Assembly: GCA_030651695.1 (NCBI GenBank)
Contig: JAUSCD010000033.1
Span: 62,001-126,000, forward strand
From: Pseudohongiella sp.
Lineage (GTDB): Bacteria > Pseudomonadota > Gammaproteobacteria > Pseudomonadales > Pseudohongiellaceae
Reading direction: 5' to 3'
Length of the DNA: 64,000 bases
Part shown: positions 18,485-25,456 of the stretch, piece after piece
Position numbering within the stretch: the stretch's first letter is position 1
Layout of the letters: each line of letters opens with the position of its first letter
Program-made: the position numbers and the translations under genes
Notes under the pieces: model-generated
What the model was told of the DNA's origin: nothing
Database searches by the model: none
What the model saw: only the letters and a program-made list of their open reading frames with translations

Positions 18485-19453
18485 TTATCCGGATGCGAAT
18501 TGTGCCTGATATTGCCTGGGCGAAACCCCCAGCGACTTACGGAAGTGATGACGCATGGTAACCGCGTTGGTAAACCCGGACTGCTCGGCAATCATTTCAA
18601 TATTGTATTGACCCGGCTTATGCTTGTCCGGGTTGTTAACACCCGACTCAAGCATCCCCTTTGCCACATTCAGCTTCTGCTGTATCAGCCATTCATTCGG
18701 TGTCATGTTGAATGTACTGCGGAATTTTCTGTCAAATGTCCGGCGGGACATACGGGCCTTTTCTGCCAGTATGTTGATATCAATGGTGTCGCGTATATTT
18801 TTTATAGCCCAGTCCAGCGCCTCCGAGAACTGATCGGCCCTTTCCAGCACCGGTGTTTCCACAAACTGCGATTGTCCACCTTTGCGGTGAGCCGACATCA
18901 CCAGCCGGCGCGCCACCTGATTGGCAATGCGATAACCGAAGTCCCGACGAACCACTTCGATACCAAGGTCGATAGCCGCTGCACTGCCCGCTGAACAACC
19001 GATGCGACCATCGTAGACATACAACACGTCATCTACATATTTCACAGCCGGAAAACGTTGTTTGAACTTGTCGGCGTAACGCCAGTGCGTAGTAGCTTGT
19101 TTGCCATCCAATACACCTAGCTCTGCCAGCAAAAAGGCGCCAGAACAAAAAGATAACAGGCGTTTGCCCACCGAATAAAAGCGCAGCAGTGCATCCTTAT
19201 GCTGTTCTTCCAGCTCAGCCCCTGCTGCGGGCCAACCCGGAACAATAACCATGTCAAACTCATCCAGACTGTCCACTTGACGTGCGCTCAGTTGCAGACC
19301 GCCTGGCATATTCAGTGGGCCATGCGTAAAACTCACCACCTCACACAGATACCAGGGATTAAACTCTGGTCTGGACAATGCAAACAGCTCCAGCGCACAA
19401 CCCAGCTCAAAAAAAGCGCCATTGTCTCGAATGAGTACAGCTACGTTGATCAT
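18485..19453 (-). CDS. GlxA/FtrA family transcriptional regulator (DJ-1/PfpI plus AraC)
   Basis: Regulator of 322 aa with two domains. Residues 1-180 form a DJ-1/PfpI-like sensor with a nucleophile-elbow cysteine (LLSFCSGAFLLAELG). Residues 210-320 form an AraC helix-turn-helix pair (NILAEKARMSRRTFDRKF; MIAEQSGFTNAVTMRHHF). This is the GlxA/FtrA architecture. It is divergent from a rhodanese and a GNAT gene, its likely targets. The AraC half is complete. The effector is not known; sulfur or aldehyde signals would fit the rhodanese neighbour but that is speculation. Confidence 0.85.
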   Translation of the reverse strand: MINVAVLIRDNGAFFELGCALELFALSRPEFNPWYLCEVVSFTHGPLNMPGGLQLSARQVDSLDEFDMVIVPGWPAAGAELEEQHKDALLRFYSVGKRLLSFCSGAFLLAELGVLDGKQATTHWRYADKFKQRFPAVKYVDDVLYVYDGRIGCSAGSAAAIDLGIEVVRRDFGYRIANQVARRLVMSAHRKGGQSQFVETPVLERADQFSEALDWAIKNIRDTIDINILAEKARMSRRTFDRKFRSTFNMTPNEWLIQQKLNVAKGMLESGVNNPDKHKPGQYNIEMIAEQSGFTNAVTMRHHFRKSLGVSPRQYQAQFASG

Positions 19454-19549
19454 GCAGGCTCCCGGAGGTTGCGGATGGCCTGATATTAACGAAGAATGTC
19501 TTTTAAGCCAATAGCAGACCTCAATGCCATATCTGATACTGCGCAGGCA

Positions 19550-19593
19550 GGAGGGGGGCCGTCCCCCTCAAAAAACCTGCTCCTCCGTCCCCA
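19550..19593. repeat. REP-like repeat, degenerate copy C
   Basis: GAGGGGG pairs with CCCCCTC around 19551-19569, followed by the half-repeat TCCTCCGTCCCCA at 19581-19593. The half-repeat is identical to the right arm of the other REP-like hairpins in this window. It ends 20 bp before the rhodanese start codon, so it lies in the 5' leader of that gene, unlike the other copies. Confidence 0.65.
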
Positions 19594-19613
19594 CTTTAAA
19601 AAAGGAATTTGTT

Positions 19614-20015
19614 ATGTCATCTGCAGTATCAAGACCTTCAGCTGCTTCCAGCCCGGAAGCACTGGCCCACTTTGAATCCCTGCTTGCGTATGAAACTGAC
19701 TGCTGGGATGTGCATCACGCCATTACCCACGGTCGCCAGGACTTTGTGTTGCTGGACGTGCGCGGAGAAGAGTCATGGAAAAAAGGCCATATCATGACGT
19801 CCGTCTCTTTACCTCATGCGCGTATCAGTGAGGAGACACTTTCAGCCTACCCCCCTGACACGCTGTTTGTTGTCTACTGCGCTGGCCCGCACTGCAACGC
19901 TACGGAAAAAGCCGCAATAAAACTGGCCCGCCTCGGCCGCCCCGTGAAAAAAATGATCGGCGGTGTCTGCGGCTGGATTGACGAAGGTTTTACATTGGAA
20001 ACCACCAATGCCTGA
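19614..20015 (+). CDS. Rhodanese-like domain protein
   Basis: Single-domain rhodanese of 133 aa. The active-site loop is VVYCAGPHCNATEKAA, with the catalytic cysteine in the expected place after a VLLDVRGEESWKKGHI motif. It would transfer sulfane sulfur to an acceptor. The upstream frame extends to 19524 through repeat DNA. The ATG at 19614 follows AAAAAAGGAA and is chosen. The gene overlaps the next gene by 8 bp (ATGCCTGA), indicating translational coupling, and is divergent from a GlxA/FtrA-type regulator. Confidence 0.87.
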   Translation: MSSAVSRPSAASSPEALAHFESLLAYETDCWDVHHAITHGRQDFVLLDVRGEESWKKGHIMTSVSLPHARISEETLSAYPPDTLFVVYCAGPHCNATEKAAIKLARLGRPVKKMIGGVCGWIDEGFTLETTNA

Positions 20016-20463
20016 CTCTATGATTATCCGGAATGCACAGCGCAGCGATATTGCTGCGCTGCTGTCCATGATGAAAGCACTGGCGGTGTTTGAGGGCTAT
20101 GCTGACAAATTCCGGGTCACTGCACCTGAGCTGGAAAAACGGCTTTTTGACCACCGGGATTTTGATGTCCTGGTAGCGGATCATTATGGACAAGCTTGCG
20201 GCATGCTGGTGTACTACCGACTACCCTTCAGCTATGACCTGAAACCCTGGGTCTATATGAAAGAGCTGTTCGTACAAGAGCACATGCGCTCAGCCGGCGT
20301 CGGCAAAAAACTGATGCAGTCTTTTATAGCCGGATGCAAACAACAAGGTGTCGCAAAAATTCGTTTTGATGTTTTAAGCAGTAACGAACGGGCACAGAAG
20401 TTCTACAAGTCGCTTGGCGCTGAGGCGACAATTGAGTGGCAGTTGTTTGGAATAGACTTGTAG
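20008..20463 (+). CDS. GNAT family N-acetyltransferase
   Basis: Acetyl-CoA-dependent N-acetyltransferase of 151 aa. The acetyl-CoA binding region is MKELFVQEHMRSAGVGKKLM, with the R/Q-x-x-G-x-G/A pattern, and FYKSLGAEATIEW near the end. The overall pattern (VFEGYADKFRVTAPELEKRL) resembles diamine (SSAT-like) acetyltransferases. Two starts are possible: the ATG at 20008 overlapping the rhodanese stop, or the ATG at 20023. The first is preferred because of the overlap. It is probably coregulated with the rhodanese by the divergent regulator. Confidence 0.85.
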   Translation: MPDSMIIRNAQRSDIAALLSMMKALAVFEGYADKFRVTAPELEKRLFDHRDFDVLVADHYGQACGMLVYYRLPFSYDLKPWVYMKELFVQEHMRSAGVGKKLMQSFIAGCKQQGVAKIRFDVLSSNERAQKFYKSLGAEATIEWQLFGIDL

Positions 20464-20558
20464 TTTTACTGTCACCACTTTGTCGCAAATCGGCGTTAGC
20501 CTGTGAGATATTTCCGCAAGTGCCTGACACTCGCCACCACCCGACAAAGGAACCCAGT

Positions 20559-22190
20559 ATGAGCCAACGTTTTGCACTGAGCCGCCGCCGTTTTCTGGCT
20601 ATTTCCGCCGCAACCCTCGGCACTCTCGCTGTGCGTGGCCTGCCCGTGCAGGCAGCAGCCCCGGCGCATTTTACGCATGGTGTTGCGAGTGGCGATCCAT
20701 TGCAGGACAGAGTCATTCTGTGGACACGTGTGCTACCGGGCAGCGGGCAGCCAGTAGCGCTTGATGTGAGCTGGGAGATTGCCAGCGACCAGCGCTTCAG
20801 CAACATAGTTGCGTCGGGCACAACACAAACCGGACCAGTGCGGGATTACACCGTAAAAGTCGATGCCCCAGGGCTTGAGGCTGGCAAGAGTTATTTCTAC
20901 AGATTCACCGCCGAAGGTGTAGCCAGTGTGACCGGTCGTACGCGAACTTTGCCATCTGCCGGTGTGGCACAGGCAAGACTGGCAGTTGTGTCGTGCTCTA
21001 ATTACCCGCAAGGTTATTTTAATGCCTACAAGGAAATCGCAACGCGTGACTGTGATGCCGTCCTGCATCTGGGTGACTATATCTATGAATATGCAGACGG
21101 TGGTTATGCCAACCCGCAGATTCTGGAAAAGGGCCGTCATGTTGAGCCGGTGCACGAGATCGTGTCGCTGGACGACTACCGCATGCGCTACGGCCTCTAC
21201 CGAACTGATGCTGACCTGCAGGCTGTGCATCAGGCACACCCATTCATTTGTGTTTGGGACGATCATGAAATCACCAACAACACCTTTAAAGCCGGTGCTG
21301 AAAACCACAACCCGGATCTCGGCGAAGGTGAGTTTGAACCGCGTCGTCTGGCAGCGATTCAGGCTTTTTATGAGTGGCTGCCTATCCGGGAACAGGGCTC
21401 TGTTGCTGATGGCATAATTTACCGCAGCTTTGATGTGGGCGACCTGGCATCGCTGATCATGCTCGACACCCGCCTGGTCGGCCGCGATGAGCAATTGACA
21501 CATAATATGAATATCGATCAGTTGCGCAGTCAACTGGCTGATCCTGACCGCAGCATTCTGGGTGCCGAGCAGGAATCCTTCCTTGCAAGCGAACTTCAGC
21601 GCTCTAAAGACGCCGGTATTCCATGGCAGGTAATTGGTCAGCAAGTAATCATGGGGCGCAAGAATATACCGTTGGTTGCAGACGAAGAGTTCGCGCCGGA
21701 AGTGCGTGAGGCCGTAGCCAATAGCCGTTACGCCATGCTGCGCCAACGCGGACAGCTGGGCCTGCCGTTGAATCTGGATGCCTGGGACGGTTATCCGGGC
21801 AATCGCGAACGTGTGCTGCAACAATTCCGTGAACACGCTAACAATGTAGTTGTGTTAGCCGGTGATACCCACAGCTCGTGGGCGTTTGACCTGCAAGATG
21901 ATCACGGTGATGCAGTTGCAGTTGAATTTGGAACACCAAGCGTGACGTCACCCGGCTTTGAAGGGTTTATGCCGCTGCCGGAGCAGCAGTTGGTGGATGC
22001 CTTTATGCGCAACAGCCCTGAAATGCGTTATATGCGAGGATTCGGCCGTGGCTGGATGGAACTCGACGTTACGCGCGACCAGATTGCCACACGTTACTAC
22101 TACGTATCGAGCGTGCTCGAGCAAGAGTATGAAGTAGAGGAAACCGACGCGTTTGTCTGCGCTGCGGGCGAACATGTGATTCGGGCATGA
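20559..22190 (+). CDS. phoD: Alkaline phosphatase D family protein, Tat-exported
   Basis: PhoD-type phosphodiesterase/phosphatase, 543 aa. The N-terminus has a twin-arginine signal (SRRRFLAIS) and cleavage near VQAAAP. The N-terminal PhoD domain begins FTHGVASGDPLQDRVILWTR. Metal-binding motifs include VLHLGDYIYEY, CVWDDHEITNN and VVLAGDTHSSW. The enzyme folds in the cytoplasm with its metals and is exported to the periplasm to release phosphate from esters. The ATG at 20559 has AAAGGAA upstream. The gene ends 3 bp before a REP-like hairpin. Confidence 0.9.
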   Translation: MSQRFALSRRRFLAISAATLGTLAVRGLPVQAAAPAHFTHGVASGDPLQDRVILWTRVLPGSGQPVALDVSWEIASDQRFSNIVASGTTQTGPVRDYTVKVDAPGLEAGKSYFYRFTAEGVASVTGRTRTLPSAGVAQARLAVVSCSNYPQGYFNAYKEIATRDCDAVLHLGDYIYEYADGGYANPQILEKGRHVEPVHEIVSLDDYRMRYGLYRTDADLQAVHQAHPFICVWDDHEITNNTFKAGAENHNPDLGEGEFEPRRLAAIQAFYEWLPIREQGSVADGIIYRSFDVGDLASLIMLDTRLVGRDEQLTHNMNIDQLRSQLADPDRSILGAEQESFLASELQRSKDAGIPWQVIGQQVIMGRKNIPLVADEEFAPEVREAVANSRYAMLRQRGQLGLPLNLDAWDGYPGNRERVLQQFREHANNVVVLAGDTHSSWAFDLQDDHGDAVAVEFGTPSVTSPGFEGFMPLPEQQLVDAFMRNSPEMRYMRGFGRGWMELDVTRDQIATRYYYVSSVLEQEYEVEETDAFVCAAGEHVIRA

Positions 22191-22193
22191 ATA

Positions 22194-22238
22194 GGTAATG
22201 GGGGACGGAGGAGGTATCCTCCTCCGTCCCCCATTACC
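22194..22238. repeat. REP-like hairpin, copy D (longest), between convergent genes
   Basis: Perfect 21-bp arms (22194-22214 and 22218-22238) surround the loop TAT. The core is the same GGGGACGGAGGA as in the other copies, with GGTAATG added outside. It lies between phoD and the convergent cysC, and the cysC stop codon (complement of 22234-22236) lies within the right arm. It probably works as a bidirectional transcription stop and mRNA 3' end stabiliser. Confidence 0.88.
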
Positions 22239-22770
22239 TCCCCAGCAATGCCAACACTTTTGCCAGAGATTCTTCCGGCAATTCCTTGTCCGTATAAACC
22301 CGCAACGCTGGCGTCAGCGGTGCTTCATACGGCGAATCAATACCCGTAAATTGTTTCAGCAATCCGCTACGGGCTTTTTTGTACAGCCCTTTAACATCAC
22401 GGCCCTCCGCGACGGACAATGGCGCATCAATAAAAATCTCCAGAAAACGATCGGCGCCAATGATCTCTCGTGCCCGTGCTCTTTCGTTTTGAAACGGAGA
22501 GATCAACGCCACAATAACCGTCGTACCGGAATCACTCATCAAGCGGGCAATCTCAGCAACCCGGCGTATATTCTCCGCGCGGTCGCTATCGGAAAACCCC
22601 AGATCACTGGACAAACCTTTGCGCACAGCATCGCCGTCCAGAACACAACAGCGTGTACCGGTACCTTCGAGCTCCACTTCAAGCAAGCGGGCAATTGTCG
22701 ACTTGCCCGCACCTGACAGACCTGTCAACCAAATGACCGGGGGGAAAGACTGCTTCTGATTATCCTGCAC
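22234..22770 (-). CDS. cysC: Adenylylsulfate kinase
   Basis: APS kinase of 178 aa that phosphorylates adenosine 5'-phosphosulfate to PAPS for sulfate assimilation or sulfation. The P-loop GLSGAGKST spans residues 17-25, followed by [19 protein letters not shown] and a complete C-terminus. The start appears to be a GTG at 22770 with AAGGAA upstream. No ATP sulfurylase (cysDN) or PAPS reductase is nearby, so it is an orphan copy. The last codons and stop are embedded in a REP-like hairpin. Confidence 0.92.
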   Translation of the reverse strand: MQDNQKQSFPPVIWLTGLSGAGKSTIARLLEVELEGTGTRCCVLDGDAVRKGLSSDLGFSDSDRAENIRRVAEIARLMSDSGTTVIVALISPFQNERARAREIIGADRFLEIFIDAPLSVAEGRDVKGLYKKARSGLLKQFTGIDSPYEAPLTPALRVYTDKELPEESLAKVLALLGR

Positions 22771-22809
22771 AGATGTTATTTCCTTGGATTACTTGCCCAT
22801 TGCGACTCA

Positions 22810-23448
22810 TTACCCTTGTTCCGCAGCCCGCCACATATACCAGCTTGCCACACTGCGATAAGGCTGCCATTTCAGCGCATGTTGCGTCATCAGCTTTTTG
22901 TCGGGCATCACATCAAGTCCGTAGGTCAGCATAAAACCTTTGCGCACACCCAGATCGTCCACCGGCAGTACATCTGACCGGCCAAGCTGGAACATCAAAA
23001 ACATTTCTGCAGTCCAGCGCCCGATACCGCGCACCTGGATCAGATTCTGGATAATGTCCTCGTCCGGCATTGTCTCGAGTGTGCTCAATGGCAGCACTGA
23101 ACCGTTCTCAATTTTGTCCGCCAGATCCAGCACCGCCAATGACTTGGCTCTGGACAAACCAACCGAGCGTAATTGCTCCTCAGTCACCCCTGATAACTGC
23201 GCCGGCTGCGGTTTCTTGTCCCCGGCACCCAACAACACACAAAAGCGTGCAAAAATAGTGGCAGCGGCTTTGCCTGATAACTGCTGGCTGACGATGGCAT
23301 CGGCCAGCGTGCCGAACAAGTCCGGATGGTTTTTACCCCCCAGACGGCACTCACCGACTTGCCTGATCAAAGCGGCCAGTTTTTTGTCTTTACGGCTCAG
23401 ATGCTCAATGGCCCTTGCACGGTGCGCGTCGTCCAGCATAATTATCAT
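22810..23448 (-). CDS. DNA-3-methyladenine glycosylase II (AlkA-like)
   Basis: HhH-GPD superfamily base-excision glycosylase, 212 aa. The helix-hairpin-helix is IQVRGIGRWTAEMFLMF and the catalytic aspartate lies in the LPVDDLGVRKG segment (D164 or D165). It lacks the extra N-terminal domain of E. coli AlkA, so it is of the compact type. It removes alkylated purines. The ATG at 23448 follows CAGGG; the frame opens earlier but without a plausible start. It is divergent from an Ada-like methyltransferase with only 77 bp between them. Confidence 0.88.
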   Translation of the reverse strand: MIIMLDDAHRARAIEHLSRKDKKLAALIRQVGECRLGGKNHPDLFGTLADAIVSQQLSGKAAATIFARFCVLLGAGDKKPQPAQLSGVTEEQLRSVGLSRAKSLAVLDLADKIENGSVLPLSTLETMPDEDIIQNLIQVRGIGRWTAEMFLMFQLGRSDVLPVDDLGVRKGFMLTYGLDVMPDKKLMTQHALKWQPYRSVASWYMWRAAEQG

Positions 23449-23525
23449 GTCATATCCCTGTTTATCTACCCTGACACCGCAAGATCCGGTTCGACACCAC
23501 AAATTTGTCGCTACATACTGCCCGC

Positions 23526-24365
23526 ATGATGAATGACTACCAACGTATTGCCAAGGCCATCGACTTTCTGAGCCAGCGCGTCCAGCAACAACCGACGCTG
23601 GAAGAAGTGGCTGCTCAGGTGCACTTGAGCCCGTTTCACTTTCAACGGCTGTTTTGTCAGTGGGCGGGCATTAGTCCCAAGAGGTTTCTGCAAATCATGA
23701 CGCTGGAAAATGCCAAGTCGCTGGTCAGTGAAGACAGCTCTCTGTTGGAAACTTCTGACCGGCTGGGCCTGAGCAGCACATCACGGCTTTATGATCATTT
23801 TGTTGCGCTGGAAGCAGTGACACCAGGGGAATTTAAAAGCGGCGGTCATGGCTTGAACATCGATTATGGACTACACATGACGCCGTTCGGCGAGCTGCTG
23901 GTGGCGAAAACCCAACGCGGTATTTGCAAAGCAGCGTTTACTGAAACGGAAGGAACAAAAGCTGAGATCGAGCAACTGCATCAACAGTGGCCAAACGCAG
24001 TAATCGTTGAAAATCACATGAGCACAACAGAAATCGCCCGGTCTGTCTCAGCGCTTTCCAGCGGCATAAAACCCACCGGAAAACTGTCGCTGCATATCAG
24101 CGGCACCAATTTCCAGGTCGCGGTCTGGCGTGCATTATTGAATTCAGGCCCAGGTGACACACTCAGCTATTCAGCTATCGCTGACAGCATACAGAAACCA
24201 GAGTCGGTGCGTGCAGTGGCTAATGCAGTGGGCGCCAATCCGGTCGCCTTGTTGATTCCCTGTCATCGGGTAATACGCAAAAGTGGTGCCTTGGGTGGAT
24301 TCCGCTGGGGTGAGCAACGCAAGCGGGTCATCCGTTTTTATGAACAAATAACTCAGCACGCCTGA
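23526..24365 (+). CDS. Ada-like protein: AraC helix-turn-helix fused to O6-methylguanine-DNA methyltransferase
   Basis: Bifunctional protein of 279 aa. Residues 1-105 are an AraC-type DNA-binding domain (TLEEVAAQVHLSPFHFQRLF). Residues about 112-279 are O6-alkylguanine-DNA alkyltransferase, with the acceptor cysteine C246 in IPCHRVI and the RAVANAVGANP and GGFRWG signatures. The N-terminal Ada domain with the four zinc cysteines that senses methylphosphotriesters is absent, so it cannot be activated the way E. coli Ada is. Two adjacent ATG codons at 23526 and 23529 are equally likely starts. It faces alkA across a 77-bp promoter region. Confidence 0.9.
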   Translation: MMNDYQRIAKAIDFLSQRVQQQPTLEEVAAQVHLSPFHFQRLFCQWAGISPKRFLQIMTLENAKSLVSEDSSLLETSDRLGLSSTSRLYDHFVALEAVTPGEFKSGGHGLNIDYGLHMTPFGELLVAKTQRGICKAAFTETEGTKAEIEQLHQQWPNAVIVENHMSTTEIARSVSALSSGIKPTGKLSLHISGTNFQVAVWRALLNSGPGDTLSYSAIADSIQKPESVRAVANAVGANPVALLIPCHRVIRKSGALGGFRWGEQRKRVIRFYEQITQHA

Positions 24366-24366
24366 G

Positions 24367-24921
24367 TTACTTGCCTCTGTTTTTAAACAGTTTGACCAAT
24401 TGTTGAATGGCCGCGTCTCCGCGCGCAATCTCGCCGGGAAACAGTACCAGCTGCCCGTCAACAGCTGCCAGAATCAGTGCGGCCACAGCTTTTTTCTCTG
24501 GTTCAGGAACGGCAAGCAAATTTGCCATCCATTCGATCCAGCCCTCGCTGATCTGCCGTACAATCGCCAACAATAGAGGGTCACCACGATTGGCATGCGT
24601 TGACAGATCCAGCCACAGCCTCAGGTGGGGTTTGAATGCCTCGCTTTTGGCCGCTTCCCATAATGTTTTCAGTATCGTGTCTGGGGTTTTGGGTGTTGTC
24701 CCAAACAGCTCATTCAGCGCAGCAGTCAGACCGCCGGCAATATGTGCAAGCACCGCCGCCACCAACTCGTCCTTGTTATCAAAATAGTAAAGCAACATAC
24801 GATCACTGGAACCGGCAACCTCAGCCAGACGACGCAGCCCCGTATCTCCCAGCCCTGTTTCCAGAAAGTGAACGGCAAGCAGATCTATCACCTCTGCCCT
24901 TCTGTTTTCCTTTTTACCCAA
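24367..24921 (-). CDS. TetR family repressor
   Basis: TetR-type regulator of 184 aa. The DNA-binding helices are in GLRRLAEVAGSSDRMLLYYF. The start appears to be a TTG at 24921 with GAGG 8 bp upstream; there is no in-frame ATG before the DNA-binding domain. It is divergent from a small membrane protein gene, and the 103 bp between them hold two near-identical palindromes that are the likely operators. The inducer is unknown. Confidence 0.85.
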   Translation of the reverse strand: MGKKENRRAEVIDLLAVHFLETGLGDTGLRRLAEVAGSSDRMLLYYFDNKDELVAAVLAHIAGGLTAALNELFGTTPKTPDTILKTLWEAAKSEAFKPHLRLWLDLSTHANRGDPLLLAIVRQISEGWIEWMANLLAVPEPEKKAVAALILAAVDGQLVLFPGEIARGDAAIQQLVKLFKNRGK

Positions 24922-24962
24922 TCGCTCATCCTCGGAACCCGACGTCAGTCGGCAGTTTTTTA

Positions 24963-25006
24963 TTGTAGCGATCGCTACAAAGGCATAGACTGTAGCGGTC
25001 GCTACA
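24963..25006. promoter_or_regulatory. Twin TetR operators over the divergent promoter
   Basis: Site 1, TTGTAGCGATCGCTACAA (24963-24980), is a perfect 18-bp palindrome. Site 2, TGTAGCGGTCGCTACA (24991-25006), differs only at its centre. Centres are 27 bp apart. A plausible plus-strand promoter has TTGTAG at 24963-24968 and TAGACT at 24986-24991, spaced 17 bp, so site 1 covers the -35 box and site 2 begins at the -10 box. Confidence 0.82.
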
Positions 25007-25024
25007 TAATCAGGAGCCTATGCC

Positions 25025-25456
25025 ATGTTGACTGCCAAACCCATAAACATCAAGCGCCAGATTTGCTGGATGATGTTGATCTCAGTTATTGCCTGGTTAG
25101 CATTTTTACTGTTCTTCAGAGGTTTCTGGCCTGGCGGGACAAATGCCGGCGGATCGCTGGCAGTGTTCTGGCTGTGGATTGTGCTCGGTTTTGCAGGATC
25201 TGCCCTGACTGCCGTAATAACCTTCCGGCTGTTTAAAACACCACGGGCCTGGTGTGTTCATGCTGCTGCCGCACTGACGGCGCCAGCCATGTGTCTGGAC
25301 GTCCTGGGCACTGTCTATTTTGAACGCTGGTTTCCCAATGCAGGGACTATGGACGACCGCCTTTACCCCGCCATGATTCTTGCCGGTGTGGCAGCAATTC
25401 TGTTTACGGGTTTATGGGTTGCCAGGCCACCGTCCCACACTCTCAGACCGGAATGA
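25025..25456 (+). CDS. Four-helix membrane protein (DUF5367-like), TetR-controlled
   Basis: Inner-membrane protein of 143 aa with four hydrophobic helices and an acidic extracytoplasmic loop (YFERWFPNAGTMDDRLYP). It resembles the DUF5367 group, with weak certainty. Its promoter carries the twin palindromes of the divergent TetR gene, so it is probably the repressor's main target; a role in tolerance to a compound would be the usual inference. It overlaps the next, convergent gene by 14 bp at their 3' ends. Confidence 0.65.
   Translation: MLTAKPINIKRQICWMMLISVIAWLAFLLFFRGFWPGGTNAGGSLAVFWLWIVLGFAGSALTAVITFRLFKTPRAWCVHAAAALTAPAMCLDVLGTVYFERWFPNAGTMDDRLYPAMILAGVAAILFTGLWVARPPSHTLRPE

Noticed and set aside
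20733-21836. 367-codon antisense open frame inside phoD
   Set aside because: Long but lies wholly opposite a well-supported Tat-exported phosphatase gene and shows no family features; a codon-bias shadow.
14759-22238. Insertion sequence copies
   Set aside because: The repeated units are 40-50 bp hairpins without a transposase or target duplications, so they fit REP-like elements rather than IS.
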